DNA of 64,000 bases from Zantedeschia hybrid cultivar (lineage: Eukaryota; Streptophyta; Magnoliopsida; Alismatales; Araceae). This document shows, one piece after another, positions 10,010-19,080 of this stretch (the stretch's first letter is position 1; the number at the start of each line of letters is the position of its first letter). The notes below the pieces were generated by a model. It worked only from the letters and a program-made list of their open reading frames with translations, had not been told where the DNA came from and searched no databases. The stretch is taken from NCBI GenBank assembly GCA_030544215.1, contig JARZZO010000002.1, positions 62,270,150-62,334,149 of the forward strand, given 5' to 3'. The translations under genes were made by a program, and so were the position numbers.

Positions 10010-12796
10010 CTAAAGCCAATCACTTTTATACAGAATACCCATATTCTCTAAGTGACGCTCAAAAACATTTTGAGACAAAGGCTTTGTAAGTGGATCTGCT
10101 ATGTTGTCGGCTGAGGGAACTCTTTCCACCACGACATCTCCTCGAGCTATAATCTCTCTGATCAGATGAAAGTGTCGCAGAATGTGCTTCGACTTCTGAT
10201 GAGACCTCGGCTCTATCGCTTGAGCAATCGCCCGATTGTTGTCACACAACAGTGGGACGGGACCAGATATGCTTTCCACCACACCAAGATCGCTGATGAA
10301 TTTCTTCATCCATACAGCTTCCTTGGCGGCTTCAGCAACATCAATATACTCGGCTTCCGTTGTCGAATCAGCAGTGGTTTCCTGTTTGGAACTTTTCCAG
10401 CTCACTGCTCCCCCGTTGAGTGTGAAAACAAAACCTGATGCTGACTTGCTGTTGTCAGGATCAGACTGGAAACTCAAGTCCGTGTATCCTTTCAGCTTTA
10501 AGTCTCCTCCTCCATAGACTAGAAATAGATCCTTAGTCCTTCTTAAGTACTTAAGGATGCATTTCACAGCCTTCCAGTGTTCATCACCTGGATCTGCTTG
10601 ATGTCTGCTCGTAACACTTAGAGCATATGCTACATCAGGTCTGGTACATAGCATGACATACATGATGGACCCTATGGCAGAAGCATAGGGGACTTTATCC
10701 ATCACTGCCCTCTCTTCAGGTGTCTTGGGAGACTGACCTTTAGATAGTGAAATTCAATGTCTCATCGGTATGAGACCTCTCTTGGAATTTTCCATGCCAA
10801 ACCTTTTGACAATGGTTTATATGTACATGGATTGGGTTAAAGCTAACATCTTCTTTGATCTATCTCTATAGATCCGTATTCCTAATACGTAAGATGCTTC
10901 TCCCAAATCCTTCATGGAGAAGTTCTTTGACAGCCATATCTTTACTGATGACATCATTCCTACATCATTTCCAATGAGTAGGATGTCGTCAACGTAAAGA
11001 ACCAGAAATGTGATTGCGCTCCCACTGTTTTTCTTGTATACACAGGGCTCATCTTCATTCTTAATGAAGCCATAAGATTTGATTGCCTCATCAAATCTTA
11101 TGTTCCAGCTTCGGGATGCTTGCTTCAGTCCATAAATGGACCTTTGCAACTTGCATACCATGTCTGGAGATTCTTTGGATGTGAATCCTTCTGGTTGTAT
11201 CATATACACCTCCTCCTCAAGGTTTCCATTGAGGAAGACAGTCTTCACATCCATCTGCCAGATTTCATAATCATAGTAGGCAGCAATGGCGAGAAGAATT
11301 CTGATAGACTTAATCATAGCAACGGGTGAGAAGGTTTCGTCATAGCCAACATCTTGTCTTTGACGGTAGCCTTTCGCCACTAATCTTGCTTTATAAGGCT
11401 CAATACGCCCATCTGCACCGATCTTTCTTTTAATGATCCATTTGCAGCCGATAGGTACTATACCATCGGGTAAATCTACCAAGTTCCAAACTTGGTTGAT
11501 GTACATGGACTGTATTTCAGAATTCATGGCTTCCTGCCATTTCCCGGCCTCTGGACTTGCAATGGCCTCTTGGTAAGTCTTAGGATCATCATCCTCATTA
11601 CAGAGTATCCTTGAACCATCCAAATTAATATGTCCCACATATCTTTCTGGTGGTTTAGGTACTCTTTCAGACCTATGAGGTTCCTGTGTATCATTTTGAA
11701 CAGGTTCAGAAACTGACGGTTCATTTGATGAACCATTGCCAATTTGTGGGTTTGGAATTTCTTCCAGTGTTACTTTACTCTCACTGTCCTTTTGGAAAAT
11801 ATAATCTTCTTCTAGAAAGACAGCTCTCCTGGCCACAAACACCTTTTGTTCGCCAGGAAGATAAAAGTAATATCCATAAGTTTTATTTGGATATCCCACA
11901 AATATGCATTTGTCAGTTCTAGATTCCAGCTTATCTGCGTCATGTCTTTTAACATGAGCAGGACATCCCCAGACTTTAACATGTTTAAAGTATGGTTTCC
12001 TTCCATTCCATATCTCATATGGAGTGGTTTCAACAGATTTGCTGGGTACCTTATTCAAGATATACATAGCCGAGCTAAGTGCATATCCCCATAAGGACAC
12101 TGGTAATTTGGACATGCTCATCATGGATCGCACCATTTCCATTAATGTGCGATTTCTCCTTTCTCATACACCATTCATGTGAGGTGTATAAGGAGGTGTA
12201 AGCTGAAAAAGGATACCATTATCCTTTAAGTATTTAATGAACTATGTACTCAAGTATTCACCACCCCGATCAGATCGGATGGTTTTTATACTTTTTTCTG
12301 TTTGTTTTTCTACTTCATTTTTAAATTCTCTAAATTTCTCAAAGACTTAAGATTTATACTTCAATAAGTATACATATCCAAACCTTGAGTAATCATCAGT
12401 GAATGTAATGAGGTATGAGAAATCACCAATGGCTTGGGTTAACATAGGACCACATACATCTGAATGTATGAGTTCTAATATGTCTTTGGCTCGTTCTCCA
12501 GTTCCACTAAATGGAGACTTAGCCATTTTATCCATTAAACATGACTCACAGGTTGCATATGATTCATAATCAAATGGATCCAAATATCCATCTTTATGTA
12601 TCCTTTGGAGTCTGTTTTCACCAATGTGTCCAAGCCTATAATGCCACAAGTAGGCTTTGTTCATTTCATACTTACTCCTTTTAATTGAAGAACCAATATG
12701 TAAATTATCATGAGACACATTCAATAGATACAATCCATTGAACAAAATAGCAGAAGCTATTATTTCCGAAATAAATTGAACAACTATTGTTCCCAA
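10010..12796 (-). pseudogene. Copia integrase-RT-RNase H (several stops)
   Basis: One minus-strand frame runs through the whole region with about five stops. From 12796: the integrase zinc finger (LWHYRLGHIG ... CESCLMDK), then the catalytic aspartates in HSDVCGP and FTDDYSR, a stop at 12347-12349, two more stops before the ERRNRT word holding the glutamate. Then RT (12142-10817) with the copia words CKWIIKRK, ARLVAKGYRQ, DVKTVFLNG and the catalytic YVDDILL. Two stops lie in the RT-RNase H linker. RNase H (10705-10010) has SKQETTADSTTEAEY. The catalytic motifs are intact even though the frame is not. Normally cleaved from a Gag-Pol polyprotein, these enzymes copy and insert the element. Confidence 0.92.
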
Positions 12797-13937
12797 AATT
12801 TAAATTGTATCCAATTCTATCTAAACATGAAATAGAAATGATGTTCCTTATTATGCTAGGTACATAATAACATTCATCTAATAAAAATGTGTCTCCAGAT
12901 GGAAGCTTGAGCTTCACTGTCCCCACAGCGATCGCCGCAACTCTTGCGCCGTTACCTAGCCTCAGCTCCACCTCGCCGGTCCTCAGCTTACACCTTCTTG
13001 TCAGTGCCTGCACAGAATTGCAGATGTGAGATACACATCTAGTATCTAATACCCATGATGTACAATCTCTTATTGACAAGTTTACATCTATCATATAGAT
13101 ACCTAAAGCGTCCTGCTGTTTCACAGCTCCTTGAGCCTTGTCCTTGAGGTATTCTTTGCAATTCCTCTTCCAATACCCTTTCTGGTGACAGTAGAAGCAA
13201 TCACTTTTCTCAGCACTTTTACCTTTGTCTTTCTTGGTAACCTTTGCCTTTATCTGAATCTTGTTCTTATTCTTTCGAAAAGTTTGGACTGCAAGTCTTT
13301 TTCTGTTGGTCTTACCAACCATTAGGACTTGGGGTTTATCCTTTACAAGGTTCCCCTCAGCAGTTTTCAACATGTTCAGCAGCTCAGCTAAGGTGGCCTG
13401 GATCTTGTTCATGTTAAAATTAACGATGAACTGAGCATATGACGGTGGAACTGAAGACAACACGAGGTCTGTGTGCATCTCCTTGGGAAGTGTAATACCA
13501 AGAGCATCTAGCCTCTCTACCCACTCAATCATCTTCATCACGTGATTCTGTACTGAAGTTCCCTCTGCCATCTGAGCCTTGAACAGATTCTTCGATATCT
13601 CATATCGTTCGATTCTGCTTTGCTCACCAAATAACTCCTTCAAATGGAGCATGATGGATCTAGCATCCATCTCTTCATGTTGCCTCTGCAACTCATTGCC
13701 CATAGAGGCTAACATGTAGCATTGGGCCATGGTGGAATCTTCCTTCTATTTTTCATACGCTATCATTTCCTCCTCTGGAGCATACAATGCTGGTTCAGCA
13801 GGAGGTTCATTATCCAAGACGTAGGCAATCTGCTCAGACCTGGGGACTATCTTCAGGTTTCTAAGCCAGTGTGAGTAATTGGTGCCTGTCAAATGGTTGG
13901 CATCAAGTATGCCTCGCAACAGATTATGGTGTGACAT
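12708..13937 (-). pseudogene. Copia gag-protease (stop and frameshift)
   Basis: It starts at ATG 13937 (MSHHNLLRGILDANHLTG), typical of plant copia Gag. A TAG at 13746-13748 (aligned tryptophan expected) breaks the frame, which then stays open from 13730 to 12708. The UBN2-like Gag core is followed by a zinc knuckle, CFYCHQKGYWKRNC, whose expected histidine is tyrosine. The protease site reads WVLDTRCVSHIC, with arginine where the glycine of D-T-G should be. A frameshift near 12790 separates it from the integrase frame. Two altered key residues plus the stop say that this copy is dead. Confidence 0.9.
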
Positions 13938-14120
13938 TCTTGCCTACATGAGATAATCAATTGATAGTTAGCAGATATTCAGATTAACTAAAACAAGATA
14001 TGGTCTTTTATTATCTAGTTTTACTCTCACTAATTTTCGACGGATTGTATAACCTTCAGATATACAGAACGGGAGACGCCGACTGTCTCCTAGTGGGGAT
14101 CAGAATCTCCAAGCATCACA

Positions 14121-14436
14121 GTATGACCTCAGGTAAACACGTAGTATCATACCTCTATCTCAGAGCAATCATCTCATGATAATTGCAACTCCTTGCAATA
14201 TCCGATCATATTTCGGCTCCCAAGTTTAATGGTCCCGGATAAACACAGTAGACCATTATCCCCGGTCTAAGCTTTACCATCAATACGTGACAGAGTAAAG
14301 TAGAAATATAGTTCTTGGGTAAACACGTGGATAACTATATCGTTCCTCTACTCTTATCCAAAGGCATCTAATGCCATGATCAACAGTTCTCTCATCAGTT
14401 AATGGCAAACCTCGGGTAAACACATAGTATCTGCCA
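14121..14436 (-). repeat. Four hairpins with a constant loop and different stems
   Basis: On the plus strand: GTATGA/TCATAC (14121-14126, 14147-14152); TAATGGTC/GACCATTA (14227-14234, 14251-14258); ATATAGTT/AACTATAT (14306-14313, 14333-14340); TGGCA/TGCCA (14403-14407, 14432-14436). Each encloses a 16-24 base loop containing GG(G/A)TAAACAC. The loops resemble each other (three contain GTAAACAC then a purine), while the stems are unrelated in sequence yet self-complementary. Smaller hairpins lie beside them (GGAGAC/GTCTCC at 14072-14090; ATTGCAA/TTGCAAT near 14180). Confidence 0.75.
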
Positions 14437-15490
14437 CCACCGAATTAAGTTCTATTAATCATATTGATGGAGAGCCACGCGGTACATTCTCAATGACTCG
14501 CGCTACGACTTAGAGTTTGTTACGAAGGTTTTACCTATTTAGTTTGGTCTCATCCTAGGTGATAGTATTAAATATATCGAATATATTATAAATACTAATA
14601 ACCTAGCAAATATAAAGCACATGCATCACATACATGTCATTAGTGTGGTCATGGACGGCACTGCGGTTTGACTTGAGCCAGACAGTCAAACGCACACACA
14701 TACACAATATAACAACCTATATCATGAGTCTGCAAACCCATGGATTCAATGAACTCCTTCATTTTCATATGGTCGGTAGTTGTGGATCATCCTCGCTCCG
14801 CGCGTAGTCGCCTCGATCAAATTACATCATAATTCTCAATTACATGATAATTTAAATAAGGAAGCCTTATGGCGATTACATCGAGGAGGAAGGTAGAAAT
14901 ACAATGGAATATGAGAGGGAGAGGTTCGCAGACCTCTATTTATTAATAAACAATAAACTACACAATCACATTCCACAATTAATGCTCGTCTATGACCACC
15001 ATGTGTTTTAGTTAAACAAACCACACATGAATTGGGCATCAAATGGCTAAATAAATTTGTTTCGAAAATAATAATAATTTCAGGTTTCATAAAACCAGGG
15101 ACCAAACAAAATTTTTGAGAATTTAGAATTTTCAAAAATCAATTTATGCATGCTTAACATAAATCGAATTTAAGCAAGCAATTAATAACGCATCAAATAT
15201 GCACAAAATCCAAAAATAATGGCTTTAGAAATATTCCACGCTCAATTTGAACAATTCAAATAATTATGGGGGTATTTAACAATTAAATACAACAATTAAT
15301 CTAACACCTTAGATTAATAATTAGTATTAACAACATTTGTTAATATGATAATGAAAAACTCATATTTTATTATTAGAACCTAAAAATTAAAATTTTAATG
15401 TCAAAATCAAATTTTAACAATAAAATAAAATTAAATTAATTTTAACAGGGCCACTAATATATATAAAATAAAAGCTATGGGGTTTTAAAA

Positions 15491-15706
15491 GGGGTTCAGC
15501 CCGGTTGAACCCCTGGCTCGGGCTAGGGCTCGGACCCAGGCCCGCAGGCCTGGTCTGGGCCCTGGCTCGGGCTGCCTGGCTCGAGCTAGGGTCTAGTCGG
15601 GCTGGACCCGGTCGGCGGCTAGGGGAAACCCTAGCCGCCCGACAGGGGGCCGCCCGACGGTTCCCTGCATTGCAGGGAACCAGACGGCGGCAACCCCGAC
15701 GGGGTT
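15491..15706 (-). repeat. GC-rich cluster of perfect hairpins in the copia leader
   Basis: Inverted repeats seen directly: 15491-15513 (GGGGTTCA...TTGAACCCC); 15614-15639 (arms GGCGGCTAGGG and CCCTAGCCGCC, 11 bp, 4-base loop); 15659-15681 (arms GGTTCCCTGCA and TGCAGGGAACC, one-base centre); 15692-15706 (AACCCCG/CGGGGTT). Between 15515 and 15600 the word GGCTCGGGCT recurs. The near-palindrome at 15659-15681 has the form of a dimerisation site; that role is inference. Confidence 0.75.
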
Positions 15707-16209
15707 CCCTTCCGGCGCCGGCACCAGCGCCGTTCGGCCACTGGCGACCGTCCGCCAGTTCAGGCGATGTCGCCGGCGCCGTCCGGCAGCCGGGGCAGGC
15801 CCGTCAAGGGCTCCGGTGGCCCCTTTTATTCAAAAAAAATAATTCTTTCCTCCACCCCCTTTTTACAGCGGTTTCAAAAACCCAAGAGGAAGAAGGCCAT
15901 GGCCAGCGGTACCTGGATCCCCATGCTGCCGGCATCGATCACAACGATCAAAACCCCCAAAGATCCATCTCATGGATCCGATTCTTTCAAAAATACCTCG
16001 TTCTTCGTCCAATGAAGAACACGACGAAAAACTCCCAAAAATAACGAAAAACTCCCAAAAATAATTTTTTTCTTCAGATTTAAATTGCAATCTCATCGCG
16101 GCGAACATCTCATGAACCCAAATCTTTCAAGAAAATAATTACTAGCATGGATTTAAATTCTAAAACCACAATTTTTAAAGACCGAAACGGCGAAAACACA
16201 GTGGAACCT

Positions 16210-16222
16210 GGCTATGATACCA
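16210..16222 (-). promoter_or_regulatory. Copia primer-binding site
   Basis: On the minus strand TGGTATCATAGCC follows the LTR end by one base. It differs at one position from the usual tRNA-iMet complement (TGGTATCAGAGCC). Confidence 0.88.
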
Positions 16223-16223
16223 C

Positions 16224-16410
16224 TGTTGGGATCGATGTGTCGGGATCCGACCGAAAAACGCAGCGGAATAATATGTTCGGGATCGGATCCATCCAATTTC
16301 GATCATTAAAATAAAACCGAAGAATATCGAGTTCACCTTGCGCGGATTCGAATCCACGTCCATTTTCCAGTTCCATCGGAGCGATGCCGCAAGTCGCGCA
16401 GATGCCCGAC
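16224..16410 (-). repeat. Copia 5' LTR, segment 1
   Basis: It begins TGTTGGGATCGATG and matches 8443-8630. It is cut at 16410 by complex G; the duplication CCGAC is at 16406-16410. The remainder is at 34212-35379. Confidence 0.92.
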
Positions 16411-16929
16411 TGATCGTTCCAAATTGTGCATCGTTAAACACTCATGAGAACGTTCAATCTAAATTTATTCGGATCATTTAAATTCAATTTTGAAAATTAA
16501 TAATGGTGAGTCCAAGTCGAACCACAGGGAGTTAAATTTTTAATTTCGAAAACCTTAGATTTTAATTATCTAAAAAAAACTAAGAATTTGAATTTATTAA
16601 TTAACTACCTAATTAAGTTAAACTAAATTTACGAATTTAACTAACCTATTTTTTTTAAAACACAAATACAACAACATTTTAAAATTGAGAAGAGAGAGAT
16701 TAACAAAATATTATAGCATAACTTCTATGTTCAACTAAACGACTTTTATGCAACAACAACTTAATTTAACTAAACTAAAATAAACCAAAAGAAGTACAAA
16801 AGAAAATAAATAAAAAATGATAAGAATAGGGCAAGTTTAAGCAGTGGGTGTTTCAATCTTCAAGTGCGCTGGAGTGCTTGGATAGGTGCAATTGCTGGTG
16901 CGGCTTGACGCATGGAGCTGCTGGCTGTG

Positions 16930-17100
16930 CATGCATGCATTCACTGGGGCAGCACGTGGAGGACATGCATGGGAGGTGCTGGCAACGTGCAGGTGCTTCT
17001 GCTGGTGGCTGAGGGATGCTGGCGCGTGGTGGAGGCTTGCATGGCGGCAGGTGCAGCAAGCTTCAGCTGGCTCGCATGTGCTGGGTTGCTTGCATGCATG
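16930..17100 (-). promoter_or_regulatory. Cluster of RY motifs (CATGCATG) in the G LTR
   Basis: CATGCATG occurs at 16930-16937, 16964-16971 and 17093-17100. The same words recur in LTR 2 and LTR 3, and solo LTR F has several in its GC-rich part. RY motifs are binding sites of plant B3-domain factors (ABI3/FUS3/LEC2 group); use here is inference. Confidence 0.45.
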
Positions 17101-17639
17101 CAGGTGGAGGGTAGCTGCTGAGACGTGTGTTGCGCAGGTGCTTTGAAGCTGCTGGAGACCCGTGGCTGTGCAGCCGTGGAGGGCTTCAGCTTGGACAGCA
17201 CGTGGAGGTGCAGGCTTCAACCTGGAACTTGCCGGCGTGTGTGGTGCTGGTGGCTTCTCTGCGTGGAGGAGCTTTGGGTGCAACTTCAGGTGAAGCATGG
17301 AGGAGGTGCTGGTAGCAGGGTGTGCGTGGAGACCGGCGGTGCTGCGGAGAAACCCGGCTGGCGGCGTGCGTTGCTGGCGCGTGGAGGAGCTGTTGGAGCC
17401 ACGCCCGAGGATGGCGCTTGCAGCAGAGTGCTGGTTGCGCGTGGAGGGTAGGAGGAAGCCGCTAGTGGAGGGCGGTGCAGCGCTGTGAACTTGCAGGCGC
17501 GTGCTGGTGGCTTGCAAGTGCTGTGCTGGCATGCGCTGCAAGTGCGTGGAGGTGCAGCTGCGTGGACGTTGCCTCTGCACTCAGGTACGTGCAGGTGAGC
17601 ACGGCTGTGCGTGGGGAGTAGGAGGGACGGCGAGGGAGA

Positions 17640-18125
17640 TGTTGAGACGAGGAGGAGAGAACCGGAGATAGAGTGGACAGGGGGAGAGAAAGAGTAACCG
17701 TAGAGGGAGGAAGAGAAGAGAGAGGAAGGCAGAGAAAGAGAAAGGGAGCTGTGGAGGGAGAGAACGAGAGGCTGGGAAAAAGGGGAAGAAGAAAACGAGA
17801 GAAAGGTGTGCGGGAAGAAGCTGGGAAACGAAGAGAGAGAGAGAGAGAGAGAGAATCTGCCGGGCAGAGATAGAAATCAGAGAGGGAGAGAGAGAAAACC
17901 GAGAGAGAGAGAGAATTGGAATTAGAGGGGTTGGAGGCTTACGGGAAAGGAGAGGAAGAGAGATCGAGAGAGAGAGAACAGAGGGAGAAAAAGAAAGAGA
18001 GAGCTGCGTGGGAGAAAGAGAGAGAAGGAGGAGCTGTGGAAGATGGGAGAGAGGTTCGGAATTGGAGAAGGAGGAGGATAGGGGCTGGGGGGGGGGGGAG
18101 AAAGGTTACGGAGGAGGAGAGACTA
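17640..18125 (-). repeat. GA-rich tract of the G LTR
   Basis: A purine-rich stretch has pure (GA)n runs, longest at about 17837-17853, and a run of ten G at 18087-18096. Equivalents are at about 24590-25110 (LTR 2) and 33100-33620 (LTR 3). In the element's own direction it is a CT-rich tract. Reading frames here are low-complexity by-products. Confidence 0.85.
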
Positions 18126-18329
18126 GGAAATAGAGCGAGTTCGAGGCTGAGAAGAGAGGAGGGGGAAATATATATATAGAGAAAAAGAGACGTGGGAAAG
18201 GAAACTGGAGAGAAGGAAGGAATCGGTTGCTGGGAAAACGGAGAGAGGTGTGGGAGAGTTTTGGAAATAAAGGAGAGAAAATAGAAATAGATAAATAAGA
18301 AGGAAATAAGGGAAGGGCGGCGGCTAAGA

Positions 18330-18368
18330 ATTAGGGTTTTCTTGGTAGAGGGTTAGGGTAACCCTAAT
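18330..18368 (-). promoter_or_regulatory. Telo-box-like motifs in the G LTR
   Basis: On the minus strand AAAACCCTAA and, 12-20 bases away, TTAGGGTAACCCTAA, a 15-base near-perfect inverted repeat of the telomere-like word. The same arrangement is in LTR 2 (about 25260-25300) and LTR 3 (33776-33815, one base changed). AAACCCTAA telo-boxes occur in plant promoters and are bound by telomere-repeat-binding factors. Confidence 0.55.
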
Positions 18369-18431
18369 ATGAGGAACAAATTACCAGTTTGCCCCTTTGT
18401 CCTTTTATTTTTCAAAAAGATGGACAATTTT

Positions 18432-18496
18432 GCTGAGATTTGAACCCCGGACCTCCCATAAGCCCGCAAAGTCTGAACCATTGCACCACGGCTTCC
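18432..18496 (-). repeat. tRNA-like sequence inside the G LTR
   Basis: On the minus strand the 65 bases run from GGAAGCCGTGGTGCAATGG (A-box-like) to GGTTCAAATCTCAGC (B-box GGTTCAAATC). The spacing between the boxes is tRNA-like. The T arm pairs at about four of five positions; the anticodon stem and the 3' acceptor side do not pair. It is therefore not a working tRNA gene but a tRNA-derived or SINE-like segment that could keep an internal Pol III promoter. Copies: 25364-25428 and 33877-33941, nearly identical. Confidence 0.55.
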
Positions 18497-18712
18497 TTCA
18501 TGTCCTGTTCACATAAAATAAATTCAGGTTAGCATATTATCTCATTTATTTATTTATTTCGTCTCAATTTTGTCGAAAACCGCAAATGCGCTATACTTCT
18601 TTAATCACATGAAATGACGATGTTTTTAAGTCAGAATTTGCCGAAATTGGTACCGTTGGACTTGGTACGCAGTTATCTATCATCTCATGCAATTTTACAG
18701 ATAAAAACATGA

Positions 18713-19080
18713 TTTTCATGCAATTTTCATAGGATGAGAAAAGAAGTTTTTGAAAGAAAATTTAAAATTTTTGACTATTTTTCGGTAAAAGATATCAGTT
18801 TTCTTCAAAAGATTTCCAATAAATGCATATTAAATTGATTGTCCCACCCCCCAACTTGATTGACATTGTCCTCAATGGCATAAAAGATATGAAAAACATG
18901 TCAGCCAGAAGAGAATTGTGAAGGAGAGAAACAACCTGTGATGACGAGGATGCGACATATCCAAGGCGACTGCTGCTCAGGGACCTAAAAGGAAAAGAAA
19001 TACAAAAATGGAAGTAAAATATTGGGTTGCCTCCCAACAAGCGCTAAGTTTATCGTCTTCAGCCACACGGAATGTGCACA
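18713..19080 (-). other. Complex G copy A, 3' non-coding region
   Basis: It matches 28530-28899 of copy B closely. It holds a purine tract (revcomp of CACCCCCCAACTT) at 18845-18857 and no coding domain. The join to LTR 1 is at the word AAACATGA, which also occurs at 28522-28529 in copy B, marking a deletion breakpoint. Confidence 0.75.
18845..18857 (-). promoter_or_regulatory. Internal polypurine tract, copy A
   Basis: On the minus strand AAGTTGGGGGGTG, identical over 13 bases to the tract directly ahead of LTR 2 at 25694-25706. In copy A the LTR-adjacent tract is deleted, so only this one remains. Confidence 0.6.

Larger units (their letters stand above)
13938..16209 (-). other. Long copia 5' leader
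   Basis: About 2.27 kb separates the primer-binding site from the gag ATG on the minus strand, long for a copia element. It holds, in sense order, a short tandem duplication near 16021-16064, a very GC-rich hairpin cluster (about 15490-15800), an AT-rich stretch (14830-15480) and the constant-loop hairpins (14072-14436). Just ahead of the gag ATG the minus strand reads TATCTCATGTAG followed by GC, a possible splice acceptor. I see no coding domain in it; the plus-strand frame at 15505-16044 is low-complexity. Confidence 0.7.
16411..18712 (-). repeat. Complex G, LTR 1 (truncated at its inner end)
   Basis: This matches LTR 2 and LTR 3 from TGATCG until the word AAACATGA (18705-18712). The final 48 bases present in LTR 2 (25646-25693) are missing. 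The LTR contains a GC-rich segment with CATGCATG words, (GA)n tracts, a TTAGGG/CCCTAA palindrome and a tRNA-like sequence. Confidence 0.88.

Noticed and set aside
15505..16044. 179-residue plus-strand frame in the copia leader
   Set aside because: Opposite to the element's sense, low-complexity A/G/R/P-rich, generated by the GC-rich hairpin block.
16837..17580. 247-residue minus-strand frame in the G LTR
   Set aside because: It is broken in LTR 2 and LTR 3 by a small indel, and its A/S/H/P/Q-rich composition follows from TGCATGC/GGTGC repeats. No domain.
18432..18496. Functional tRNA gene
   Set aside because: Acceptor and anticodon stems do not pair; only the box motifs survive.
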